Origin: JAKITW01 sp041598875
Lineage (GTDB): Bacteria > Desulfobacterota > Desulfobulbia > Desulfobulbales > BM004
Direction of reading: 5' to 3'
Assembly: GCA_041598875.1 (NCBI GenBank)
Contig: JBFHXP010000014.1
Span: forward strand, 1 to 34,703
Length of the DNA stretch: 34,703 bases
Made by a program: the position numbers and the translations under genes
Part shown: positions 24,338 through 31,974 of the stretch, piece after piece
How positions within the stretch are numbered: position 1 is the first letter of the stretch
Layout of the letters: each line of letters begins with the position of its first letter
Notes under the pieces: model-generated
What the model saw: the letters and a program-made list of their open reading frames with translations, nothing else
The model's database searches: none
What the model was told of the DNA's origin: nothing

Positions 24338-25732
24338 CTAGAGCACAAACCGGCTCAGATCCTCATCCCCGGCAATATCCGCAAGCTGTTCACGCACATA
24401 GGCATCAGTCACCTCAAAGGTATCCGTGTCAAGATCCGAGGCATCAAAGGAAAGATTCTCCAAGACCCGCTCCATGATCGTATGCAGCCTTCTGGCGCCG
24501 ATATCCTCGGTTTTGTTGTTGACTTCAGCGGCAAGCCTGGCCATTTCCCGAATCGACTCATCGGTAAAGACAAGACGAATGTTCTCGGTGGCCATCAGGG
24601 CGACGTACTGCTTGATCAGGGCATTGCGCGGCTCGGTGAGAATCTGGTGGAACTCCTCCTCTCCCAGGGCATCAAGCTCCACCCGGATGGGAAACCTGCC
24701 CTGCAATTCCGGCACCAGATCAGAGGGTTTGCTGACATGAAAGGCGCCGCTGGCAATAAAGAGGATATGATCGGTCCGGACCATGCCATACTTTGTGGTC
24801 ACCGTGGCCCCCTCGACGATGGGCAGCAGATCCCGCTGCACACCCTCGCGGGAGACCTCCGGACCCCGGCCCGCCCCTTCCCTGGAGGCGATCTTGTCGA
24901 TCTCATCAAGAAAGATGATCCCCGACTGTTCGGTGCGACGGATGGCAAGGGAGATGACCCGCTCCTTGTCAATGAGCTTTTCGGTCTCCTCCTGAACAAG
25001 AAGCTTCACCGCCTCGCTCACCTTGACTTTCATGCTCTTAGTCTTCTGCGGAAAGATCCGGCTGAAGGCATCGCGAAGATTGTTTTCCATATCCTCCATA
25101 CCCATGGCCGGGTTGCCGGAAAAGACCTCCACCATGGGAATCGACTGGCCGGCGGGCACATCCATCTCCACCTCGCGATCATCAAGGGCGCCCTCTCTGA
25201 GCATGGCGCGAAAGCGCTCTCGGGTCGCATCCTGGGCAGGGGACTCCAGGGACTGCACCGCCTTGTCCTCCGGACGATAAAACATGCCGCCACCGGGCGC
25301 GGGTGGCAGGAGAAGATCAAGTATCCGCTCCTCGGCCTGTTTCGCGGCCTGCTGGGCGACAAACTCCCTTTCCTCTTTTTTCACCATGTTGATCGCCAAC
25401 TCGGTCAGATCGCGGATCATCGACTCGACATCGCGCCCCACATACCCTACTTCGGTGAACTTGGTGGCCTCGATCTTGAGAAACGGCGACTGGGCAAGGG
25501 TTGCCAGACGCCGGGCAATCTCTGTCTTGCCCACCCCGGTGGGCCCGATCATGATGATATTCTTGGGAGCAATTTCATCCTTGAGCGGCGCGGGGACCTG
25601 CTGCCGGCGCCAACGGTTGCGCAGGGCCACGGCCACCGATCTCTTGGCCGCATGCTGCCCTATGATGTACTTATCCAGTTCCCTGACAATCTCTCCTGGA
25701 GTAAGAGAGTTCATGACTCCATCGGTTTTCAT
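24338..25732 (-). CDS. hslU: HslU ATPase subunit of the HslVU protease
   Basis: A 464-residue AAA+ unfoldase, usual length. LTPGEIVRELDKYIIGQHAAKRSVAVALRNRWRR is the family's N-terminus; Walker A GPTGVGKT at 63-70; Walker B IIFLDE at 272-277; the KFTEVGYVGRDVESMIRDL pore-loop region; the I domain between about 120 and 240; and the C-terminal EDLSRFVL that docks into HslV. The ATG at 25732 overlaps the hslV stop as ATGA, so the two are coupled. A second ATG at 25714 (GGAG just before it) is the more conserved start and would still give a complete protein. HslU unfolds substrates with ATP and feeds them to HslV in the cytoplasm. Confidence 0.97.
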   Translation of the reverse strand: MKTDGVMNSLTPGEIVRELDKYIIGQHAAKRSVAVALRNRWRRQQVPAPLKDEIAPKNIIMIGPTGVGKTEIARRLATLAQSPFLKIEATKFTEVGYVGRDVESMIRDLTELAINMVKKEEREFVAQQAAKQAEERILDLLLPPAPGGGMFYRPEDKAVQSLESPAQDATRERFRAMLREGALDDREVEMDVPAGQSIPMVEVFSGNPAMGMEDMENNLRDAFSRIFPQKTKSMKVKVSEAVKLLVQEETEKLIDKERVISLAIRRTEQSGIIFLDEIDKIASREGAGRGPEVSREGVQRDLLPIVEGATVTTKYGMVRTDHILFIASGAFHVSKPSDLVPELQGRFPIRVELDALGEEEFHQILTEPRNALIKQYVALMATENIRLVFTDESIREMARLAAEVNNKTEDIGARRLHTIMERVLENLSFDASDLDTDTFEVTDAYVREQLADIAGDEDLSRFVL

Positions 25733-26259
25733 AATTTTTCCACGGTTATTTCATGGTTGGTATAGATACAGAGAGAGGCGGCGATATCCAGCGCGGTCCG
25801 GCTGATGGTTTCGGCATCAAGGTCACTGTGGCGGATCAGGGCCTTGGCCGCGGCATGGGCGTAAGGGCCGCCGGAGCCGATGGCCAGGATGCCGTCATCG
25901 GGCTCTATCACATCCCCGTTGCCGCTTAAGAGCAGGGAATGGTTCTTGTCCACGGCAACGAGAAAGGCCTCAAGACGGCGGAGAATCTTGTCGGTCCGCC
26001 AGTCCGTGGACAACTCCACCGCCGCCCGCATCAGATTGCCCTTATACTGTTCGAGCTTCTTCTCGAGCTTGTCAAAAAGGGTAAATGCATCGGCAGTGGA
26101 ACCGGCAAATCCGGTGACAACCTCGCCATTATACAGACGGCGGACCTTGCGGGCCGACTGCTTGACCACGGTATTGCCCAAGGTAACCTGGCCGTCACCG
26201 GCCACCACGACCTCACCCTTATGCCGGACAGCTATTACTGTTGTTGAACGTATTATCAC
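25729..26259 (-). CDS. hslV: HslV peptidase subunit of the HslVU protease
   Basis: A 176-residue proteasome-like peptidase. AVRHKGEVVVAGDGQVTLGNTVVKQSARKVRRLYN and GFAGSTADAFTLFDKLEKKLEQY are family signatures, and DDGILAIGSGGPYAHAAAKAL marks the C-terminal half. The catalytic Thr that must be N-terminal in the mature enzyme is aligned with T6 in MIIRSTTVIAV. A five-residue leader would therefore have to be removed, rather than only the initiator Met as in E. coli. No later in-frame start would expose this Thr directly. hslV is translated just before hslU and follows xerC, the xerC-hslV-hslU order known from several phyla. Confidence 0.97.
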   Translation of the reverse strand: MIIRSTTVIAVRHKGEVVVAGDGQVTLGNTVVKQSARKVRRLYNGEVVTGFAGSTADAFTLFDKLEKKLEQYKGNLMRAAVELSTDWRTDKILRRLEAFLVAVDKNHSLLLSGNGDVIEPDDGILAIGSGGPYAHAAAKALIRHSDLDAETISRTALDIAASLCIYTNHEITVEKL

Positions 26260-26300
26260 GTAAATTCCCCTTTATTGCTCTGACCGTCTGACAGCAGAAA

Positions 26301-26364
26301 ACTCTGTCCCTCTGTCACTTTGCCACTCTGCCACTCTGCCACTTTGCCACTTTGCTACTCTGTC
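26301..26364. repeat. 8 bp tandem repeat, eight units
   Basis: Eight consecutive octamers of the form ACTYTGYC (the second starts with C; the seventh ends CT) run without interruption. The last unit and a half overlap the xerC stop codon and C-terminal codons. On the coding strand the unit reads GGCAGAGT. It lies between xerC and hslV, both leftward. Confidence 0.85.
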
Positions 26365-27266
26365 TTACGCGCCGCCGGATGTGCCCGGTCATACACATCC
26401 ATCAGGTGGTTCATATTCAGGTGGGTATATTTCTGGGTGGTAGACAGGCTGGCGTGGCCAAGAAGTTCCTGCACCGACCGCAGATCAGCCCCCATCTCCA
26501 GAAGATGGGTGGCAAAGGAGTGTCGCAGGGCATGGGGGGTAACCCGGGTCGCAATTCCCGCCCGTTGCGCGTACATGCTCACCAGCCGCTCAATACTTCT
26601 GACCGTGAGCCTGGTCCCCCGATTGTTGACAAAGACCGCATCCCGCGCCGCCACTTTACCTCGCCGCACACATTTCTCAATCAATTCCGCCCGGAGCGGA
26701 AAATATTTCTGCAGGGCCTCCATTGCCGGCCTGCCCATGGGCACCAACCGCTGGCGGTCCCCCTTGCCGTTCACCAGTACCATGGCATCGGTAAAGTTGA
26801 AATCCCTGCACTCCGCGGCGGCAACCTCGGCTACCCGCATTCCAGTGGAATAGAGAAGTTCGAGGATCGCCACGTCACGGTCGGCAAAGGCGTCATCAGC
26901 ACCTGGGGCCTCCATGAGGCTGAACACCTCGTCCACCGAAAGAAAGACCGGCAGATACCTGCCCTGCTTCGGCATGGCTACCGCGGCCAGAGGATCATGG
27001 CGGACAATCCGGTTGCGCTGCAGATACCTGAAAAATGACCGCAGGGCGGAAAGTTTACGCGCCACCGAAGATGCCTTGTTTCTGCTGTTCAGCCGATAGA
27101 CAAAGGAGCGCACCCCTAGAGAATCAAGGGCAGCAACATCGGCATCGGCGCCGACAAAATCGGCGAACTCGAGCAGATCACGCTGATACCCGCTCACGGT
27201 ATGAGGCGAATACCTCTTTTCAACCTCAAGCCAGGTGACGAACCGGTCAATACACTCTGCCAGCAT
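26355..27266 (-). CDS. xerC: tyrosine recombinase XerC
   Basis: A 303-residue site-specific recombinase, normal for XerC/XerD. The N-terminal SAM-like core-binding domain (FVTWLEVEKRYSPHTVSGYQRDL, then RKLSALRSFFRYL) precedes the catalytic domain. Active-site residues are all present: R144 (TGMRVAEVA), K168 (GKGDRQR), H255-x-x-R258 (HALRHSFATHL), H281 (LGHASLSTTQKYTH) and nucleophile Y290. It should resolve chromosome dimers at dif together with XerD. The position upstream of hslVU supports XerC over a mobile-element integrase. Its stop codon lies within the octamer tandem repeat. The start at 27266 is the first Met before the conserved helix. Confidence 0.93.
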   Translation of the reverse strand: MLAECIDRFVTWLEVEKRYSPHTVSGYQRDLLEFADFVGADADVAALDSLGVRSFVYRLNSRNKASSVARKLSALRSFFRYLQRNRIVRHDPLAAVAMPKQGRYLPVFLSVDEVFSLMEAPGADDAFADRDVAILELLYSTGMRVAEVAAAECRDFNFTDAMVLVNGKGDRQRLVPMGRPAMEALQKYFPLRAELIEKCVRRGKVAARDAVFVNNRGTRLTVRSIERLVSMYAQRAGIATRVTPHALRHSFATHLLEMGADLRSVQELLGHASLSTTQKYTHLNMNHLMDVYDRAHPAARKTE

Positions 27267-27391
27267 CCGCTCTATCTTTTCCCCCGGAAATAAAAACTAA
27301 CCCGCGCCCGGCCATCACACCGGCAGTCGGCTCACATTCACCGTCACGGCACCCACTGACTCTTACCACACAAAGGATTTTTTTGTAAAGT

Positions 27392-27420
27392 CGTTGCTCA
27401 ATACATTTGATTCATATAAT
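27392..27420 (+). promoter_or_regulatory. candidate promoter of xseB-ispA
   Basis: A perfect TATAAT (27415-27420) lies 50 bp before the xseB start in a strongly A+T-rich stretch. The -35 box is weak (CGTTGC at 27392-27397 with 17 bp spacing, or TTGCTC at 15 bp). The 204 bp divergent spacer between xerC and xseB (27267-27470) shows no other feature. Confidence 0.5.
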
Positions 27421-27470
27421 ATAAAACGTTATTTTTCCGACTTTCACGCAATCCGAATTTTAGAGGGAAA

Positions 27471-27719
27471 ATGAAACGGAACACCAGGAAACACAATTTT
27501 GAAGAGGCTCTTCAAGAGCTTGAGCAAATCACCCTTGATCTTGAAGAGGGAAATCTCTCCCTTGAGGACTCGCTGGATAAGTTTGACCAGGGAATGAAAC
27601 TCGCCGAATTCTGTAACCAGAAGCTGGGAGACGCCCAGAAACGGGTGGAGACCCTGCTCAAGAAAAACAGGGGTATTTCCGTTGACTCCCCCGTAAGCGA
27701 GACTGAAGGTGACGAGTGA
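27471..27719 (+). CDS. xseB: exodeoxyribonuclease VII small subunit
   Basis: An 82-residue helical protein with the XseB signature FEEALQELEQITLDLEEGNLSLEDSLDKFDQGMKLAEFCNQKL, followed by a coiled helix ending in VETLL and an acidic tail. It is the small subunit of exonuclease VII, a single-strand exonuclease; the large subunit (xseA) is not in this window. The ATG at 27471 has a GAGGG ribosome-binding site. Its last codons overlap the GTG start of ispA, the usual arrangement in proteobacteria. Confidence 0.95.
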   Translation: MKRNTRKHNFEEALQELEQITLDLEEGNLSLEDSLDKFDQGMKLAEFCNQKLGDAQKRVETLLKKNRGISVDSPVSETEGDE

Positions 27720-28627
27720 GCTCCCTCTTTGACATCAAAGGGTATCTGGCGATAAAACGCGCCCAGGTCGATGAGGCCCTGAATCGCTACATGCTTCAAT
27801 CCGAGGGCGAGCTTGCCGGTCATATTGAGGCCATGCGCTACAGCCTTTTTGCCGGTGGAAAAAGGGTGCGCCCCATTCTCTGCGTGGCAGCGGCCGAGTC
27901 TGTGCGCCATGACAAGACAGTGGCAGGAGATTCCCTGCTTGCCGCGGCCTGCGCCCTGGAATGCATCCATACCTATTCCCTGATCCATGACGATCTGCCG
28001 GCCATGGACAATGACGACCTCCGCCGGGGGCGTCCGACCAATCACAGAATGTACGGCGAGGCAGGAGCAATTCTGGCCGGAGACGGCCTCCTCACCTTTG
28101 CGTTCGATCTTTTGAGCCGCGCGGATTATGCGGATTCAAAGCCGGATCTTCAGCTCAAGGTGATTGAGATAATCAGTCGCGCGGCCGGACCTCTTGGAAT
28201 GGTTGGCGGCCAGGCAATGGATCTTGACAGCGAGGGCAAGGAAATACCCTTTTCCGTCCTCCGTTCCATCCACAGCCGAAAAACCGGGGCCCTGATCACC
28301 GCATCGGTTCAATCCGGGGCGGTTCTAGGAGGGGCAACGGCAGAACAACTTGACAGCCTTACCGTCTACGGCGAACAGATCGGGCTTGCCTTTCAGATCG
28401 TCGATGATCTTCTCAACGTGCAAGGCACCACCGAAGAGCTCGGCAAGGCGGCGGGTTCCGATGCCCTGCGGAAAAAGGCAACCTATCCCGCCTTTTTCGG
28501 GGTGGACAGGACAAAGAAAATGGCAGCTGAAAGTGTTGAACATGCCCTTGCGGCCCTCACATCGTTTGATCACCGCGCCGACCCTTTACGTGAACTGGCC
28601 GGCTACATCATCCATCGCAGGCGATAA
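27716..28627 (+). CDS. ispA: geranyl/farnesyl diphosphate synthase (IspA-type polyprenyl synthase)
   Basis: A 303-residue short-chain polyprenyl diphosphate synthase. The first aspartate motif is complete: HDDLPAMDNDDLRRGRPTNH, with D92, D93, D98. The second motif reads D230-D231-L-L-N234, that is DDxxN in place of DDxxD, followed by the normal GTTEELGKAAGSDALRKKATYP. Other signatures are GGKRVRPILC (allyl substrate) and GQAMDL. It condenses IPP with DMAPP/GPP to make FPP (possibly GGPP), feeding undecaprenyl carrier lipid and quinones. A GTG start at 27716 overlaps the xseB stop region. The Asn in the second motif may be common in this lineage; I treat it as worth checking, not as inactivation. 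Confidence 0.95.
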   Translation: MSSLFDIKGYLAIKRAQVDEALNRYMLQSEGELAGHIEAMRYSLFAGGKRVRPILCVAAAESVRHDKTVAGDSLLAAACALECIHTYSLIHDDLPAMDNDDLRRGRPTNHRMYGEAGAILAGDGLLTFAFDLLSRADYADSKPDLQLKVIEIISRAAGPLGMVGGQAMDLDSEGKEIPFSVLRSIHSRKTGALITASVQSGAVLGGATAEQLDSLTVYGEQIGLAFQIVDDLLNVQGTTEELGKAAGSDALRKKATYPAFFGVDRTKKMAAESVEHALAALTSFDHRADPLRELAGYIIHRRR

Positions 28628-28889
28628 CGAAGATCCCGGGAGCGCCACCAAACTCCGTGTATCCGAAAACGTTCACCTGTGTCCCGGTTGGCAGAGAACG
28701 CGGACTCCAGCAACAGGTGCCATTGTTGAAAGAGGTGAACTCGTGGGGATTGGGTGAAGAAGGTTGCCCCCCAGGGCAAATGGTCCACGACACGTGCATG
28801 ACCGACCATCCGGCTCAATTATATAAATTGAACAATTTCAGAAAGATATACCTTAAAATGACGAGTGTTCGTCACGGATTCAAAAGACT
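28628..28889 (+). other. 262 bp spacer before dxs, rich in inverted repeats
   Basis: No gene is convincing here. Perfect inverted repeats are GTTCACCT/AGGTGAAC (28671-28678 with 28733-28740), CACCTGT/ACAGGTG (28674-28680 with 28713-28719, competing with the first), TTGCCC-CCCA-GGGCAA (28764-28779), ATGGTC/GACCAT (28780-28785 with 28804-28809), and CAATT/AATTG pairs (28816-28836). The mutually exclusive first two pairings are the kind seen in regulatory leaders. None is followed by a T-run. No known riboswitch core matches. Confidence 0.45.
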
Positions 28890-30782
28890 ATGAAACAGAC
28901 CACGCCCCTCCTCGACACCATCAATTCACCAGCTGACCTGCGCAAGCTGGCAATACATGACCTGCCGCTGCTGGCCGATGAAATCCGTGGGGAGATCATT
29001 GCCACGGTCTCCGAGACCGGCGGCCATCTTGCCCCCTGCCTGGGGGTGGTCGAGTTGACCCTTGCCCTGCATTACGTCTTCAACACCCCCAAGGACAAAC
29101 TGATCTGGGACGTGGGCCACCAGTGTTATACCCACAAACTGATCACCGGCAGAAGGGACGTCTTTCATACCCTGCGCCAGTACAAGGGAATCAGCGGCTT
29201 TCCCAAACAGAGTGAAAGCCCTTATGACACCTTTGACACCGGGCACAGCTCCACCTCGATCTCCGCGGGCCTTGGTATTGCATTGGCCAAAAACCTGAAG
29301 GGAGACGGCAACCGGGTAATCGCGGTTATCGGTGACGGCTCCATGACCGGGGGCATGGCCTTCGAGGCGCTGAACCAGGCCGGCCATCTCAACAAAAACC
29401 TGATCGTCATATTGAATGACAACGAGATGTCGATCTCGCCCAATGTCGGCGCCCTTTCGAGTTTCCTGAGCCGCAAGATGACCGGCAAAACCATGGCCAG
29501 GGCCAAGGATGAGGTCAAGAATCTGCTCAAACCCCTGCACAACGTAGGCGAAAACATATTACAGGTCTTGAAAAAAACCGAGGAGAGTTTCAAGAGTTTC
29601 TTTACCCCGGGGATGCTTTTTGAGGCCTTGAAATTCGAGTACGTAGGGCCGATCCAGGGACACCAGCCAGAGGCCCTGATCGAAACCCTGCGCAATGTCC
29701 GGGATTTCAGCCACGGCCCGGTCCTGATCCACGTCCTCACCACCAAGGGCAAGGGGTACTCTCCGGCTGAGATAAATCCCGGCGAATACCACGGTATAGG
29801 GCCGTTTGATATTGTCACCGGCAGACCCAGGCCGGCAGGGCCCGCGCCAATTTCCTACACCAGATGTTTTGGCGACACCATTGTCCACCTGGCGGAAAAG
29901 GATCCGAAAATTGTTGCCGTTTCCGCGGCCATGCCTGCCGGCACCGGGCTGACCAGGTTTGCCGAACGTTTTCCCGACCGTTTTTTTGATGTCGGCATTG
30001 CCGAGCAGCACGCGGTCACCTTTGCCGCCGGCCTGGCCACGGAAGGTATGCGTCCGGTGGTGGCAATCTACTCCACCTTCTTTCAGCGGGCGCTGGACCA
30101 GATCATCCATGATGTCTGCCTGCCCGCTCTTCCGGTCGTCTTTGCCATGGACCGCAGCGGTGTGGTCGGGGATGACGGCCCCACCCATCACGGGATGTTT
30201 GACATCGCCTTTCTGCGCTATGTGCCCAACCTGGTCTTGATGGCGCCCAAGGATGAAAACGAACTGCAGCAGATGCTCTACACCGCGGTATATCACAAGG
30301 GGCCTGTGGCGATCCGCTATCCCCGCGGCAATGGCGAGGGGGCCGAGCTCAACGGGACGCTGGAGGCATTGGTGCCGGGCAAGGGAGAATTGCTGCGCGA
30401 AGGATCAGACCTCCTGCTGTTGCCGGTGGGCAACCGGGTCTATCCGGCGATGGCCGCGGCAGAAGGTCTGGCAAAGATCGGTATCGAGGCCGCTGTGATC
30501 AACCCCCGGTTCATCAAACCAATGGACGAAGAACTGATCTGTCACTGGGCGGAAAAAACCGGACGAATAGTCACGGTGGAAGACGGGTCACGCAAGGGGG
30601 GCTTCGGCAGCGCGGTGCTCGAGGTTCTGAGCAGACACCGCCTTTCAGCCGTGAAAACCAGCCTGCTGGGATTCCCGGACCGATTCATTGAGCACGGCCC
30701 CCAGGATATCCTCCGGAAAAAGGCCCATATCGATGCCCCGGGAATCATCAGCGCGGCCATGGAACTGATGGAACAGAAGTAG
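28890..30782 (+). CDS. dxs: 1-deoxy-D-xylulose-5-phosphate synthase
   Basis: A 630-residue thiamine-diphosphate enzyme, normal length for DXS, catalysing pyruvate + glyceraldehyde 3-phosphate to DXP, the first step of the MEP isoprenoid pathway. Visible motifs are SETGGHLAPCLGVVELTLALHYVF, WDVGHQCYTHKLITGR, SGFPKQSESPYDTFDTGHSSTSISAGLG, the ThDP-binding GDGSMTGGMAFEALN (from G148) and NDNEMSISPNVGALS. In the pyrimidine domain are DVGIAEQHAVTFAAGLA and YSTFFQRALDQIIHDVCL, and in the C-terminal domain VTVEDGSRKGGFGSAVLEVL. The ATG at 28890 has only a weak ribosome-binding site, which fits control through the leader. With xseB and ispA it forms the standard isoprenoid cluster. Confidence 0.97.
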   Translation: MKQTTPLLDTINSPADLRKLAIHDLPLLADEIRGEIIATVSETGGHLAPCLGVVELTLALHYVFNTPKDKLIWDVGHQCYTHKLITGRRDVFHTLRQYKGISGFPKQSESPYDTFDTGHSSTSISAGLGIALAKNLKGDGNRVIAVIGDGSMTGGMAFEALNQAGHLNKNLIVILNDNEMSISPNVGALSSFLSRKMTGKTMARAKDEVKNLLKPLHNVGENILQVLKKTEESFKSFFTPGMLFEALKFEYVGPIQGHQPEALIETLRNVRDFSHGPVLIHVLTTKGKGYSPAEINPGEYHGIGPFDIVTGRPRPAGPAPISYTRCFGDTIVHLAEKDPKIVAVSAAMPAGTGLTRFAERFPDRFFDVGIAEQHAVTFAAGLATEGMRPVVAIYSTFFQRALDQIIHDVCLPALPVVFAMDRSGVVGDDGPTHHGMFDIAFLRYVPNLVLMAPKDENELQQMLYTAVYHKGPVAIRYPRGNGEGAELNGTLEALVPGKGELLREGSDLLLLPVGNRVYPAMAAAEGLAKIGIEAAVINPRFIKPMDEELICHWAEKTGRIVTVEDGSRKGGFGSAVLEVLSRHRLSAVKTSLLGFPDRFIEHGPQDILRKKAHIDAPGIISAAMELMEQK

Positions 30783-30947
30783 CCGATCTTCAGGGTATCA
30801 TGAAAAGGTCGTTATCAGTGCCCCGCACCCTCGCGCACCTCCGGGGATACACTTTTGGGCAAGACCCAGGGATCAGGCGAGACAGGAGCGGAGTTTGCAA
30901 GAAACCTGTTCCCAATGGCCTTCAGCAAAGCAGCGACAACACCTCAC
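30783..30947. other. 165 bp convergent spacer between dxs and the epimerase gene
   Basis: I see no gene and no clear stem followed by a T-run on either strand. Confidence 0.4.
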
Positions 30948-31958
30948 TCACACCCGATAGTATTCCCGGTACCAGGCAACAAAGCGGCTGATCCCCTCCT
31001 CTATTGAGGTGTCCGGCTTGAACCCCACATCCCGGACCAGATCATCGACATTGGCATAGGTGGCCGGCACGTCCCCCATCTGCATGGGCATAAAATTCTT
31101 TTTCGCCTTCCTGCCCAGGCACTCCTCCAGCACCTCGATATAGCGCATCAATGTCTCTTTATGGTTGTTGCCGATATTGTAGATCCTGAAAGGGCAGGCC
31201 GCGGTGGCCGGATCAGGGGCGTCGCTCGACCACTCCGGGCTTGGCTCCGCCACCTTGAAGATGACCCGCACCACACCCTCGACGATATCATCGATATAGG
31301 TGAAATCTCGGACCATATTTCCATTATTGAACACATCGATCGGCCTGTCCTCAAGAATGGCCTTGGTAAAGAGGAAAAGGGCCATGTCCGGCCGCCCCCA
31401 GGGGCCGTAGACCGTAAAGAACCGGAGACCGGTGGTGGGCAGGCCGAAGAGATGGCTGTAGGTATGGGCCATCAACTCATTGGACTTCTTGGAGGCGGCA
31501 TAGAGGGAGACGGGATGGTCAACGTTCTGGTGCACCGAAAAGGGCATTTTCGTGTTGGCACCGTAGACCGAACTTGACGAGGCGTAAACCAGATGCTTCA
31601 CCCCGCTGTGGCGGCACCCCTCAAGGATATTAACAAACCCGACAATATTCGTATCTACGTAGGAATGGGGATTTTCCAGGGAATAGCGGACCCCGGCCTG
31701 GGCGGCCAGGTTCATCACCGCGTCGAAACGATGGTCCTCGAAAAGGTCGGCCATGGCCTGACGGTCAGCCAGGTTGATCGGCGTATGGAGGAAATTCGGG
31801 TCAACAAGGAGCTGGTCGAGCCTGGCCTGCTTGAGTGCGGGGTCGTAATAATCGTTTAAGTTGTCAAGCCCCACCACCTGGATATCCTTTGCCAGAAGCC
31901 GTTTGCAGAGGTGCGAGCCAATAAAGCCGGCAGCGCCGGTGACAAGAATTTTTTTCAT
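30948..31958 (-). CDS. UDP-glucuronate 4-epimerase (SDR family)
   Basis: A 336-residue extended short-chain dehydrogenase. NAD-binding GAAGFIGSHL at 8-17; the catalytic triad S-S-S (YASSSSVYG, about 125-133) and Y153-x3-K157 (SLYAASKKSNE). LDNLNDYYDPALKQARL, LAAQAGVRYSLENPHSYVDTN and FFTVYGPWGRPDMALFLFTKAILEDRPIDVFNNG are hallmarks of the UDP-glucuronate 4-epimerase subgroup, as opposed to UDP-glucose 4-epimerase. It interconverts UDP-glucuronate and UDP-galacturonate in the cytoplasm. UDP-GalA could feed the EPS at the other end of the window, where a pectate-lyase-like protein is encoded. It lies 16 bp after the aldolase gene, so they are likely in one operon. Confidence 0.92.
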   Translation of the reverse strand: MKKILVTGAAGFIGSHLCKRLLAKDIQVVGLDNLNDYYDPALKQARLDQLLVDPNFLHTPINLADRQAMADLFEDHRFDAVMNLAAQAGVRYSLENPHSYVDTNIVGFVNILEGCRHSGVKHLVYASSSSVYGANTKMPFSVHQNVDHPVSLYAASKKSNELMAHTYSHLFGLPTTGLRFFTVYGPWGRPDMALFLFTKAILEDRPIDVFNNGNMVRDFTYIDDIVEGVVRVIFKVAEPSPEWSSDAPDPATAACPFRIYNIGNNHKETLMRYIEVLEECLGRKAKKNFMPMQMGDVPATYANVDDLVRDVGFKPDTSIEEGISRFVAWYREYYRV

Positions 31959-31974
31959 CTTTTTCCCTTTCAGG

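Noticed and set aside
28764..28809. Possible GEMM-I c-di-GMP riboswitch (CAGGGCAAA string upstream of dxs)
   Set aside because: Only the short CAGGGCAAA matches. The tetraloop helix and the second conserved GGGACGCAAAGCC-like arm are missing, and CAGGGCAA is explained by a simple hairpin with TTGCCC.
28628..28889. TPP riboswitch before dxs
   Set aside because: Neither the CUGAGA nor the ACCUGA-type conserved strings are present.
28657..28893. 78-codon + strand frame between ispA and dxs
   Set aside because: No ribosome-binding site, no similarity to known small proteins, and it overlaps the inverted repeats and the dxs start.
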